From contig NZ_JACHHY010000004.1 in the NCBI RefSeq assembly GCF_014202905.1, positions 1-64,000 of the forward strand: a stretch of 64,000 nucleotides of DNA. The letters run 5' to 3'. The translations under genes and the position numbers were made by a program. Positions within the stretch are counted from its first letter, which is position 1; each line of letters begins with the position of its first letter. Under the pieces are notes generated by a model. The model made no database searches and was not told the DNA's origin. It saw nothing but the letters and a program-made list of their open reading frames with translations. Shown here piece by piece: positions 55,789 to 64,000 of this stretch. The stretch is from Chitinivorax tropicus (GTDB lineage Bacteria > Pseudomonadota > Gammaproteobacteria > Burkholderiales > SCOH01).

Positions 55789-57351
55789 TCAGACCCCGCC
55801 AGGGTAGCCGGTGATACGCCCGATCTCCTCGTATAAGGGCTTGAGTCGTTTATACATTTTTCGGTAGACCTTTTCGTACAGCTCCCCATAGATGGCGGCA
55901 TGAGGTGGGTTGGGCTGGAATGTGGTGCCCAGGCGGGTCATCTGCTGGATGGCGCTGTGGAAGTCGCGGTGCAGGCCCAGCCCCACGCTGGCGTTGATGG
56001 CTGCGCCCAGGCCGGATGTCTCATACAGGTGCGGGCGGGCGACGGGCAGGTTGAAGATGTCTGCGGTCAGCTGCAGCGCGGCGTCGGATTGCGAGCCGCC
56101 GCCAGACACGCGCAGCTGGGTGATCGGCACCCGCGAGGCTTTTTCGATGCGCTGCTTGCCTTCCTTCAGCGCATAGGCCAGGCCTTCCAGGATGGCGCGA
56201 TAGACATGGGCGCGAGTGTGGACATCGCCAAAGCCGATGATGGCGCCTTTGGCCTCGGGGCCGGGCACTTTGATGCCGGGGCTCCAGTAGGGTTGCAGCA
56301 TCAGCCCCATCGAGCCGGGCGGCACGGTGGCTACCAGCTCGTCGAACAGTTGCTCGGGGGCGATGCCTTGTTCCGCAGCGGCCATTTTTTCCAGGTGGCC
56401 GAATTGTTCCTTGAACCAGTTGACCATCCAGAAACCCCGGAAGATCTGTACCTCGCTGCTGTAGTGGTGTGGCACGGCAGCAGGGTAGGGGGGGATGAAC
56501 GGTGTGGCTTCGAAATAGCGGTGGCTGGTGATATTGATGGTGGCGGTGGTGCCATATGACAGGCAGCCGACATCGGGTGTCAGGCAGCCTGCGCCGATCA
56601 CTTCGCAAGCCTTGTCCGCAGCGGCGGCGAGCAGTGGCAGGCCGGCAGGGATGCCGGTCGCGTCGGCAGCCTGTTGGGTGATGTGGCCGATGCGGGTGCC
56701 AGGCGGCACCAGCGCGGGCAGCTGCGCTGGGCGGATCGGCAGAGCTTGCCATTTCCAGTCCCATTTGCCAGCCCAGCCATGTGTTTTGTAATCGAATGGC
56801 AGGTAGCCGACCTGTGAGCCGATCGAATCGACCATTTCGCCGCTCAGCCGGTAATTCAAATAGCCCGACAGCAGCAGATATTTGTCGGTGTTCGCCCAGA
56901 TATCAGGCTGGTGCTCGACCATCCAGTTCGGGTAGGCCTGGTGCTGGAAGAAGCGGATGGTGTGCGACACGCCAGCCAGCCTGAAGGCTTGTCGCCAGTA
57001 CCAGGGCAGCGGGGGTACGTGTGTGGCTTTGCGTTGATCGAGCCAGACGATGGCTGGCCGCAAGGGCTGGCCGTGTTTGTCGAGGTTGATCATGGTGCCA
57101 CGCTGAGTGGTGACCGCTACGCCTTTGATGGCGGACTTGGGCGCATGGGTCATTGTCCACAGCCGCTGGCAGGCCAGACAGAGTGCTTGCCAGTAGTCCT
57201 CGGCGTGGTGCTCGGCCCAGCCGGGTTGGGTGGAGAAATAGGCTTGCAGGGGTACTTGTGATTTGGCGACCAGATGGCCGTGCAGGTCAAACAGCAAGGC
57301 CCGCACGCTTTGCGTGCCGTTGTCGATGGCGAGCAGGTAATCGTTGGACAT
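55789..57351 (-). CDS. FGGY-family carbohydrate kinase
   Basis: 520 residues. The N-terminal phosphate-binding segment is LLAIDNGTQSVRALLFD. The C-terminal domain has RVSGGGSQSDAALQLTADIFNLPV, the second FGGY signature. It is glycerol-kinase-like in context but uses GTQSVRA instead of the GTTSSRA of GlpK, so the substrate could be glycerol, xylulose or another polyol. It is the third gene of a minus-strand operon with a glycerol-3-phosphate dehydrogenase (15 bp before) and an AGPS-like flavoprotein. It should provide the phosphorylated substrate for them. Confidence 0.85.
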   Translation of the reverse strand: MSNDYLLAIDNGTQSVRALLFDLHGHLVAKSQVPLQAYFSTQPGWAEHHAEDYWQALCLACQRLWTMTHAPKSAIKGVAVTTQRGTMINLDKHGQPLRPAIVWLDQRKATHVPPLPWYWRQAFRLAGVSHTIRFFQHQAYPNWMVEHQPDIWANTDKYLLLSGYLNYRLSGEMVDSIGSQVGYLPFDYKTHGWAGKWDWKWQALPIRPAQLPALVPPGTRIGHITQQAADATGIPAGLPLLAAAADKACEVIGAGCLTPDVGCLSYGTTATINITSHRYFEATPFIPPYPAAVPHHYSSEVQIFRGFWMVNWFKEQFGHLEKMAAAEQGIAPEQLFDELVATVPPGSMGLMLQPYWSPGIKVPGPEAKGAIIGFGDVHTRAHVYRAILEGLAYALKEGKQRIEKASRVPITQLRVSGGGSQSDAALQLTADIFNLPVARPHLYETSGLGAAINASVGLGLHRDFHSAIQQMTRLGTTFQPNPPHAAIYGELYEKVYRKMYKRLKPLYEEIGRITGYPGGV

Positions 57352-57366
57352 GAGGGGTGTTCCTGC

Positions 57367-58968
57367 TTAATCCGATGGGGTGGGCCACGGCGGGATCGGC
57401 TCGTGCGGCAGGCTGTAATGCGTGGCGATCAAGGCTAGGTAGCGCTCGCATTCCGCTTGCCAGTGGTCGTCATCCCACCCTAGCGTGGCCTGGACGATGG
57501 CTTGCACGCGCGGCAGGATCGACTGCCCGCCATGGCGCAATAACAGCCCAAGCCGAGTGCGACGTAGCAGCAGGTCTTCCAGATGCGCTACCGACTCGTG
57601 TTGTGCCGCCCAGCGCAATTCGAGCCAATAGGTATCGGTGCCTTCGATGCGATGCCGCTCGGTGGGCAGGCTGTCTGCCCAGGCTGTGTTCGCCAGCGGG
57701 CCATATCGGGCTTGCAGCCGGTGTTTGAGATGGGCGTCGAGCCCTGCGGGCAGGGGGCTGGCTGGTGCAAAATGTGGGCCGGGGGTCAGGTCGAGCGTGC
57801 GGCCCAGCCGGGTTTGCGCCTGTTTCAAGGCATCCAGCGCGATGACCCGGAAGGTGGTCAGCTTACCGCCGGATACGGTCAGCAGCCCGTCCTCCAGCCA
57901 GCAGACATGATCCCGCCCCTCTTTGGATGGGTCGGCCTGCCCGGTCGCGACGACGGGCCGCACACCGGCGTAGGTCGATAGCACATCATCCGGCTGCAGA
58001 TGCAAATGGGGGAATTGATAAGCCAGCGCACTCATCAAATAGCTGACCTCGGCTGGGGTGATGCGGGGCTCGGCGCTCAGGTCGTCATGGTCCAGGTCGG
58101 TGGTGCCGACCAGCGTGACGCCCTCCCAGGGGTAGATGAAAACCGGGCGACCATCTTGTGGGTGCATCAGGCTGACCGCTTGCGCCACAGGCAGGCGCCA
58201 ATAGGGGAACAGCAGGTGTGAGCCACGCAAGGGCCGTAGCCGCTTGGGCTGCCCGAGCGATTGCCGTAGCACATCAGCCCAGGCGCCAGTGGCATTGACC
58301 ATGACACGGGCGTTGACGGTGTGCGCTTGGCCTGACAACGCATCGACCAGCTGCGCCCCACACACGCCTTGCTCATCACGAAGCAGCGACTCGCAGCGCA
58401 GATAGTTGATTGCCACCCCGCCGTATTGCTTGGCTTCCTGCAGCGTGCGCAACACCAGCCGGGCATCGTCTGTCTTGGCATCCAGATAGCGCATGCCGCC
58501 TTGTAGCCGCCGCTGGCTGATATTGGGGGCCAACATCAGCAGATCGGCAGGGCGATGGTAGGCCCGGCTGCGCTCACCAGCGAATTGGTCGTAGATGGCC
58601 AGCCCCAGTGAAAACAGCCAGCGCCCTGGCTTGCGGCCTTGGTAGTCGCCAAACACAAAGCTTTGCGGCTCGACCAGCCCTGCCGTGCTTCGCAGCAGCT
58701 GTTGCCGCTCCTGCACCGATTCACGGGTCAGCCGAAGCTGCCCTTCCTTCAAATAACGCAAACCACCATGCACCAGCTTGGAGGATCGGCTGGAGGTACC
58801 CCAAGCGAAGTCCCGTTGCTCGATCAGCAGCGCCTTGATGCCCCGGCGTGTGGCTTCCAGCAGGATACCGGCACCGGTGATGCCCCCGCCGACGATGATC
58901 ATGTCCCAGGGCTCGGCCAGGCGGGCCAGGTCAGCTTCTCGTGACGATGTGCCGGGTGCCATGGTCAC
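57367..58968 (-). CDS. glpD: FAD-dependent glycerol-3-phosphate dehydrogenase
   Basis: 533 residues. The FAD-binding fold is IIVGGGITGAGILLEATRRG at about 24-43. KLVHGGLRYLKEGQ and the substrate region PWEGVTLVGTTDLDHDD with YAGVRPVV are typical of GlpD. It oxidises glycerol-3-phosphate to DHAP and passes electrons to quinone. The start is GTG 58968 in a GTGA overlap with the upstream gene; an ATG at 58962 is equally possible. It forms an operon with the AGPS-like and FGGY-kinase genes. Confidence 0.9.
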   Translation of the reverse strand: MTMAPGTSSREADLARLAEPWDMIIVGGGITGAGILLEATRRGIKALLIEQRDFAWGTSSRSSKLVHGGLRYLKEGQLRLTRESVQERQQLLRSTAGLVEPQSFVFGDYQGRKPGRWLFSLGLAIYDQFAGERSRAYHRPADLLMLAPNISQRRLQGGMRYLDAKTDDARLVLRTLQEAKQYGGVAINYLRCESLLRDEQGVCGAQLVDALSGQAHTVNARVMVNATGAWADVLRQSLGQPKRLRPLRGSHLLFPYWRLPVAQAVSLMHPQDGRPVFIYPWEGVTLVGTTDLDHDDLSAEPRITPAEVSYLMSALAYQFPHLHLQPDDVLSTYAGVRPVVATGQADPSKEGRDHVCWLEDGLLTVSGGKLTTFRVIALDALKQAQTRLGRTLDLTPGPHFAPASPLPAGLDAHLKHRLQARYGPLANTAWADSLPTERHRIEGTDTYWLELRWAAQHESVAHLEDLLLRRTRLGLLLRHGGQSILPRVQAIVQATLGWDDDHWQAECERYLALIATHYSLPHEPIPPWPTPSD

Positions 58969-60557
58969 AGGCCCAGATTGCCGGAATTCATGATGCCATC
59001 CGGGTCGAGTTGCCTGACCAGCTCGCTGAGTGTGCGCATGCCCAATGGGCCTTTCTCGGCGGACAGGTAGGGGGCGTGGTCCTTGCCCACGCCATGTTGA
59101 TGGCTGATGGTGCCGCCCACGTCTATTATGGTCTGGCTGACCGCATGTTTCATGGCCTGCCAGCGGTTGAAATTCTCCTCGAAGGTGCCGGCCCGGCGGA
59201 ACACAAAGGTGGTGTACACGCTGGAACCCTGTGGGTAGACGTGCGACAGATGGGTGTAGGTGTGCACCCGCTCACCGAAGCGGGCCAATGCCTCTACTGC
59301 CGCTGCCTCGACCCGGCGCATCATGGTCTCCACCTTGGGCCAGTCGCAGGCTGTTTCCACGGTATCGGCGCAGTAGCCGTGCTCCCACAAGGTATTGCGC
59401 AGGTACACCGAGCGGAATCGATTGGCTTTCCATTTTTCACCAAAGGTCTTCCCCACCGGCATGCCACCGAATTGCCTGACGATGTCGCGCGCCGAGCGCA
59501 GTGCGCTCCGGCAGGTGGCGCCATGTCCCGTCACACCAAACAGCAGCAGACATTTGCTGCCTTTGATGCCGCGCATGCCCAGGTACTTTTCCAGCATGGC
59601 GATTAGCCTGGGGTGGCCCGCCAATGTCAGCGAGGTCAATGTCTCCAGCTCGTTGGACAGCCGCAGCATCGACAATGGCAATCGCTGCTGCACCAGGCTG
59701 CGCACGGCGGTTTCTGCTTGGGCCCAGCTGGGGAAAAACACGGCATGGAATTGCTCGACTGCGGGCAGGGGGGTGACCCGCACCGTCGCCTCGGTCAACA
59801 CGCCCAGGCGGCCCTCTGAGCCCAATACCAGCTCTCGTAGATCCGGCCCCGCGCTGGACGCAGGGAAGGTCGGCAGGGTCAGCGGGCCGGTCGGGGTTTC
59901 CAGCTGGCCACCGGCAAACAGCTGCTCGATGCGGCCATAGCGTAACGATTGCTGGCCAGACGAGCGGGTGACAATCCACCCGCCCAAAGTCGAGTATTCG
60001 AACGACTGCGGAAAATGCCCCAGAGTATAGCCGTGGGCCCGCAGCTGGGCCTCCAGATCCGGCCCTGCGACCCCGGCTTGGAAGGTCGCCAGCTGCGAGC
60101 TGCGATCCAGGTGCAGTAGCCGGTTCATGCGGGTCAGATTCAATGAAATGACAGGCCGATCCGTCTTGGGCGGGGTCAAATGGCCAACTACGCTGGTGCC
60201 ACCGGCATAGGGGATCACAATGGCCTGCTGGGTGTGGGCAAAGGCCAGCACTTCCCGTACATCTTCGGCGGATTCAGCAAAGGCGACGGCATCCACCACC
60301 CGGTCAATGTGACCAAAACGCAGCCGTAGCCAATCCGGCAGGCTTTGGCCGAAGCTGGCGCGCACACGCGCTTCATTGTCTGTGCTCAGCTTTGGATGCG
60401 TTGGCAGCCTGCCGGGGGGCAGGCGCTGGGTGACCGCATCCAGGGCGGCATCCGACGGGGCAGTTGTGTGGCCGACCCGTTCCTGCAAAAACTGCAATGC
60501 TGCCGTATTCAATATTGAGTGAACCGAGTCGTCACCCCAGCCGTTCCAGCGTCTCAC
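58965..60557 (-). CDS. FAD-linked oxidase related to alkyl-DHAP synthase
   Basis: 530 residues from GTG 60557, with AAGGA 7 nt upstream. The N-terminus RRWNGWGDDSV is typical of this family. A TTG 66 bp further upstream lacks a ribosome-binding site. The FAD domain has IPYAGGTSVVGHL and STLGGWIVTRSSGQQS. The C-terminal active-site region is SHQHGVGKDHAPYL, where alkyl-DHAP synthase has an HHHGVG-like motif. Alkyl-DHAP synthase exchanges the acyl chain of acyl-DHAP for a fatty alcohol to start ether lipid synthesis. Its place before glpD and a kinase supports glycerol-backbone chemistry, but D-lactate-type dehydrogenase activity cannot be ruled out. Confidence 0.82.
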   Translation of the reverse strand: MRRWNGWGDDSVHSILNTAALQFLQERVGHTTAPSDAALDAVTQRLPPGRLPTHPKLSTDNEARVRASFGQSLPDWLRLRFGHIDRVVDAVAFAESAEDVREVLAFAHTQQAIVIPYAGGTSVVGHLTPPKTDRPVISLNLTRMNRLLHLDRSSQLATFQAGVAGPDLEAQLRAHGYTLGHFPQSFEYSTLGGWIVTRSSGQQSLRYGRIEQLFAGGQLETPTGPLTLPTFPASSAGPDLRELVLGSEGRLGVLTEATVRVTPLPAVEQFHAVFFPSWAQAETAVRSLVQQRLPLSMLRLSNELETLTSLTLAGHPRLIAMLEKYLGMRGIKGSKCLLLFGVTGHGATCRSALRSARDIVRQFGGMPVGKTFGEKWKANRFRSVYLRNTLWEHGYCADTVETACDWPKVETMMRRVEAAAVEALARFGERVHTYTHLSHVYPQGSSVYTTFVFRRAGTFEENFNRWQAMKHAVSQTIIDVGGTISHQHGVGKDHAPYLSAEKGPLGMRTLSELVRQLDPDGIMNSGNLGL

Positions 60558-60726
60558 TTGATCATCCTTGTTATACTCGTCGATTCTGTGCCGCAGCACC
60601 CATGATGGCGTGGTCTTGCACAAGCCCCCATGTTAAAGCAGGGGGAGCGGCATGACTTGGCCGATCATGCCATGGCTGTTGTGCAATCATGCCAACGTAT
60701 CTTGTAACAACCCGATTCGGTTGCCT

Positions 60727-61806
60727 ATGACTCTGCTATCAGCCCCAGACGGTGCTTCCCCACTCAGCCCAATGCCGATCCCCCCGGCCAGCCAGGCGAG
60801 GGTGGTGGGCGCCTATCTGCAAGTCTCTCTGGATGTTGCCCAACGGCATGGCATCGCATTGTCGGATCTGGCTGTGGCAGCAGGCTTGCCCGCCGATGCC
60901 CTGACCCCCACGCCAGAGCAATTACCCGTGCTGGATTACCTGCGGGTGCTGAATGCAGCGGCGTCCTTGAGCCATGATGCATGGTTTGGGGTGCATGTGG
61001 GCGAGGCCATGCGGCTGGCCAACTATGCCGTCTACGGCATGATCATTCTCTCGTGTCGGACATTTGGCGAGGCCATTGCGCAGGTGATGCGCTACGAAGC
61101 GCTGGCGCATGACCTGGGCCGCACCGGTTTGCGAATCGATGGGGCGGTGGCCGAGTACATCTGGTATAGCCCATGGCTGGAGGCGCTGCCCTGTCGGCAC
61201 ATGCCAGAGAGCGTGATGGTCGGGATCAAGGTCTTCGTGGATTGGATGGCCGGGCGGGCCATGCCTGTGGAGTCCGTGCATTTCGCCCACGCGAAACCGG
61301 ATCATGCTGATGAGCTGCAACGTATTTTCTGCTGCCCGATGGTGTTTGATGCGTCAGAGTACAAGGCACGCTTCCCTGCCGCTGTGTTGAATTGGCCCGT
61401 GCCACACGCCGAGCCGAGCCTGTTCCCGGTGCTGGTGCAACATGCCGAGCAGCTGCTGCAGGCCCGAGCCCAGGCATACCAGACCCCCGAAATCGTTTCG
61501 CGCGTGCGCGAGGCGATTGTACACAGCCTTGCACAAGACAAAGCCCGCCTCAACCTGATTGCCACCGGGCTGGGCATGACCGTCCGCACGCTGCAACGTA
61601 AGCTGAAGGATGCTGACAGCAGCTTTCAGCAAGTGCTGGACCACACGCGCTGTGATCTGGCCAAGCATTATCTGCGTGAAACAGACTTGAGCCTGACAGA
61701 CATCGCCTTTCTGCTAGGGTATCAGGAGCAGAGTAGCTTCAATCATGCATTCAAAGAATGGCTGGGTGTGAACCCCGGTGCCTGGCGCGGCTCGCAGCAA
61801 CCATAA
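60727..61806 (+). CDS. AraC-family regulator, divergent from the glycerol cluster
   Basis: 359 residues from ATG 60727; the frame extends to 60652 but that part is unlike the family. The N-terminal ligand domain is of the Arabinose_bd type found in OruR/ArgR-like regulators (AVYGMIILSCRTFGEAIAQVMRYEAL). The C-terminal double HTH has LIATGLGMTVRTLQRKLKDADSSFQQVL and DLSLTDIAFLLGYQEQSSFNHAFKEWLGVNP. It is divergent from the AGPS-like/glpD/kinase operon across 169 bp and is the obvious candidate activator for it. Confidence 0.88.
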   Translation: MTLLSAPDGASPLSPMPIPPASQARVVGAYLQVSLDVAQRHGIALSDLAVAAGLPADALTPTPEQLPVLDYLRVLNAAASLSHDAWFGVHVGEAMRLANYAVYGMIILSCRTFGEAIAQVMRYEALAHDLGRTGLRIDGAVAEYIWYSPWLEALPCRHMPESVMVGIKVFVDWMAGRAMPVESVHFAHAKPDHADELQRIFCCPMVFDASEYKARFPAAVLNWPVPHAEPSLFPVLVQHAEQLLQARAQAYQTPEIVSRVREAIVHSLAQDKARLNLIATGLGMTVRTLQRKLKDADSSFQQVLDHTRCDLAKHYLRETDLSLTDIAFLLGYQEQSSFNHAFKEWLGVNPGAWRGSQQP

Positions 61807-61889
61807 GCCGTGAGGCGATGCCATCCGTGCCACCCCGGCAGATGGCCTGGCCCGTATGATGGCGCCTGCGAATCCCGCCTGCCAGCGCA

Positions 61890-62456
61890 CTAGATTTTTG
61901 GCAAAGTGACACCCTTTTGCCCCTGATATTTGCCACTACGGTCTTTATAAGACACTTCACAGATTTCATCGGACTCGAAGAACAACACCTGGGCTACCCC
62001 TTCATTGGCATAGATGCGTGCTGGCAGAGGCGTGGTATTGGAAAATTCCAGTGTGACGTGGCCTTCCCATTCCGGCTCGAATGGCGTTACGTTGACGATG
62101 ATACCGCAGCGTGCGTAGGTGGATTTACCCAGGCAAACGGTCAGCACAGAGCGGGGGATGCGAAAATATTCGACCGTCCGGGCCAGTGCGAACGAATTCG
62201 GTGGAATGATGCAGGAATTCCCTTTGAATTCGACAAATGAGTTCGGATCGAAATTTTTCGGATCAACGATGGTGCTGTTGATATTGGTGAAGACTTTGAA
62301 TTCGTCGGCACAGCGGATGTCGTAGCCATAGCTGGATGTGCCATAGGAAACGATCTTCTGCCCATTCGCCTCACGGATCAGATTGGGCTCGAATGGCTCG
62401 ATCATGCCATGCTGTTCAGCCATGCGGCGAATCCATTTGTCTGATTTGATGGACAT
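61890..62456 (-). CDS. dcd: dCTP deaminase
   Basis: 188 residues from ATG 62456 ([18 protein letters not shown]). The nucleotide-binding and active-site segment is [13 protein letters not shown] followed by [12 protein letters not shown] with the catalytic glutamate, and the C-terminal lid is [13 protein letters not shown]. It makes dUTP from dCTP for thymidylate synthesis as a homotrimer. An ATG 18 bp upstream adds six residues and is less likely. It is followed 5' by mrp on the same strand, with 112 bp between. Confidence 0.96.
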   Translation of the reverse strand: MSIKSDKWIRRMAEQHGMIEPFEPNLIREANGQKIVSYGTSSYGYDIRCADEFKVFTNINSTIVDPKNFDPNSFVEFKGNSCIIPPNSFALARTVEYFRIPRSVLTVCLGKSTYARCGIIVNVTPFEPEWEGHVTLEFSNTTPLPARIYANEGVAQVLFFESDEICEVSYKDRSGKYQGQKGVTLPKI

Positions 62457-62568
62457 TCTGTGCTCCCAATTCAAAAAAAGTGCGCTAGTCTAACCAAATG
62501 ACCGCATTTTGCCTATGCGTGTCTGCAAGAGCGTTTTCTGGGTGTAAGGGCCGTGCAGGCCCTGGCGT

Positions 62569-63660
62569 TCAGGTGTTCTGGATGACGATTTTGGGGAATT
62601 TGGCTGAAAAGTCCTGGGACTTTTCACCGATCTTGACGGCAATGCGACGCGCGATCTGCTTGTAGATCGTCGCCACCTTCCCTTCCGGATCGGCCACCAC
62701 GCTGGGTCTGCCGGCATCGGTCGCCAGGCGGATGCTGATATCCAACGGCAATTGGCCCAGTAGCTCGATATGGTAATCCGTGCTCATTCTGGCACCGCCC
62801 CCTTCACCGAAGATCGGCTCGGCATGGCCACATTGGGAGCAGATATGCATGCTCATGTTTTCGACAATCCCCAGAATGGGTACGCCCACTTTCTCGAACA
62901 TCTTGAGTCCTTTGCGCGCGTCCAACAGGGCGATGTCCTGCGGGGTGGTGACGATGACCGCACCGGTGACCGGGATTTTCTGTGACAAGGTCAATTGAAT
63001 GTCGCCAGTACCTGGGGGCAGATCGATGATCAGATAATCGAGATTGTCCCAGCGGGTTTCGTTCAGCAGCTGAGTCAGCGCTTGGGTCACCATGGGGCCG
63101 CGCCAGACCATGGGTTGCTCCGGGTCGATCAGGTAGCCGATCGACATGGTTTGCACGCCATGATGCTCGATCGGCGTCATGGTTTTGCCGTCGGGGGAGT
63201 CGGGCCGCTGCTGCGCGCACCCCATCATGGTGGGCTGGGAGGGGCCGTAGATGTCGGCGTCGAGCAAGCCGACCCGCGCGCCTTCTGCTGCCAGAGCCAG
63301 GGCCAGATTGACTGCAGTGGTGGATTTGCCGACACCGCCTTTGCCCGAGGCGACAGCAATGATGTTCTTGACGCCGCTCAACAGCGGAATGCCCCGCTGC
63401 ACGCTGTGTGACACGATGGTGGATTGGATCTGGATGTCCAGCTGACCAATGCCCGCCAGATCATTCACGCTGTCGGCAATGAGCGCGGTCAGCGCGGCAT
63501 GCTGGGAGCGGGCAGGGTAGGGCAGGTCGATGCTGATGGTGGTTCTGTCACCTTGGATCTGGATCTGCCTGAGTGATTTTTCAGTGACGAAATCCTTGCC
63601 GGTATTGGGGTCGATCAGTTTGGCAAGGCGGTCGCGGATGGCTTGTTCGAGTGTGCTCAT
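62569..63660 (-). CDS. mrp: Mrp/ApbC-type Fe-S carrier ATPase
   Basis: 363 residues. The N-terminal DUF59/MIP18-like domain is at about 1-85. The deviant Walker A is VASGKGGVGKSTTAVNLALAL. LLDADIYGPSQPTMMG and the CxxC pair in HICSQCGHAEPIFGEGGG carry the bridging cluster of the dimer. It transfers Fe-S clusters to target proteins. It has no direct operon link to the isc genes, which lie 44 kb away. Confidence 0.94.
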   Translation of the reverse strand: MSTLEQAIRDRLAKLIDPNTGKDFVTEKSLRQIQIQGDRTTISIDLPYPARSQHAALTALIADSVNDLAGIGQLDIQIQSTIVSHSVQRGIPLLSGVKNIIAVASGKGGVGKSTTAVNLALALAAEGARVGLLDADIYGPSQPTMMGCAQQRPDSPDGKTMTPIEHHGVQTMSIGYLIDPEQPMVWRGPMVTQALTQLLNETRWDNLDYLIIDLPPGTGDIQLTLSQKIPVTGAVIVTTPQDIALLDARKGLKMFEKVGVPILGIVENMSMHICSQCGHAEPIFGEGGGARMSTDYHIELLGQLPLDISIRLATDAGRPSVVADPEGKVATIYKQIARRIAVKIGEKSQDFSAKFPKIVIQNT

Positions 63661-63800
63661 GATGTAAAGGCTCCCCGTGCTGGCGGGGCGGGAAACGGGT
63701 GTCAGAGAAGATGGTCGAGTGTATCAAAGCCGGGGATTTGGACAAGTGATCTGGCGCAATTTTACAAATAGAATCGAATGTCGTCGTCGAGGCGGCTTCA
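63661..63800. other. Intergenic region between mrp and the histidine kinase
   Basis: 140 bp holding the mrp promoter region. Short, with no recognised element. Confidence 0.4.
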
Positions 63801-63998
63801 TTATGATGGTTGGGCGGCGGGCTCCGGCTGGGGGTGCGATGGCAGCGGCAGGGTGACGCAGAACCTGGCGCCACCCTGGGTTGGCTGTTCATACCAGACC
63901 TGTCCCGACATGGATGTCGTCAACCGCTTCACGATTGACAAGCCTAAACCAGTGGAGTGCTCACCGCCGGTCGGGCGGGCCGAGAGCTTGGCAAAAGA
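63801..63998 (-). CDS. Sensor histidine kinase, C-terminal end
   Basis: 65 codons up to TAA 63801-63803; the 5' part lies beyond the right edge. It encodes the end of a HATPase domain: GGEHSTGLGLSIVKRLTTSM is the G2 box, and GGARFCVTLPLP the last strand, followed by a proline-rich tail. Which sensor it has cannot be told. Confidence 0.85.
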   Translation of the reverse strand, partial: SFAKLSARPTGGEHSTGLGLSIVKRLTTSMSGQVWYEQPTQGGARFCVTLPLPSHPQPEPAAQPS

Positions 63999-64000
63999 GC

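Overview
The window looks like chromosomal DNA from a betaproteobacterium, most likely Neisseriales / Chromobacteriaceae-type (inference). The basis is a complete iscR-S-U-A-hscBA-fdx-iscX locus, a solitary phaB, flgA/flgM/flgN, a nadE-glnB gene pair, the rho-rpmE order and moderately high GC. No tRNA, rRNA or CRISPR array was recognised.

Layout. 0-1.2 kb is a scar: the 3' end of an IS3-family element cuts a minus-strand gene, followed by about 700 bp of non-coding or decayed DNA. 1.2-3.0 kb holds a membrane histidine kinase and an exported partner. 3.5-6.4 kb carries two consecutive nitrate/nitrite transporters closed by a strong terminator. 6.6-10.8 kb is an MFS transporter plus a TldD/TldE-type pair. 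10.8-19.1 kb is mnmC and the isc operon, read leftwards from a promoter overlapped by an IscR-type site. 19.2-22.0 kb has GAF, FadR-like GntR, PilZ and exported hypothetical genes. 22.1-27.1 kb holds hslR, trxA, rho (with a C-rich leader), rpmE, a GT39/ArnT-like glycosyltransferase and mobA. 27.3-34.6 kb has a methyltransferase, an HTH-citrate synthase fusion, a PAS histidine kinase, phaB, an SCP2 protein and a COG3146 acyltransferase.

34.9-37.1 kb is nadE, a small zinc-ribbon gene and glnB, probably one operon. It is followed by an apparently autonomous transcription unit of about 270 nt at 37.2-37.5 kb, with a promoter, a 10-codon ORF with a good ribosome-binding site, and a terminator. 37.7-43.3 kb holds corA, flgN-flgM (with a sigma-28-like promoter), flgA, a conserved hypothetical, a SIMPL protein and zapE. 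43.6-47.0 kb is a histidine kinase with an HD-GYP response regulator, then a tricorn-like protease and a Baeyer-Villiger-type monooxygenase.

52.4-55.8 kb is the most accessory-looking part. A KAP-type P-loop ATPase faces a PadR + GyrI-like pair across a perfect inverted repeat. Next comes a recombination scar in which a second Walker-A fragment is fused to a transposase remnant. 55.8-61.8 kb is an alkyl-DHAP-synthase-like / glpD / FGGY-kinase operon with a divergent AraC regulator. The window closes with dcd, mrp and the end of another histidine kinase.

The strongest leads for something new are the short transcription unit at 37.2-37.5 kb, the small zinc-ribbon protein between nadE and glnB, the KAP/PadR locus with its apparently leaderless regulator mRNA and adjacent scar, and the AGPS-like/GlpD/kinase operon. 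All functions are read from sequence motifs only; no similarity search was run.
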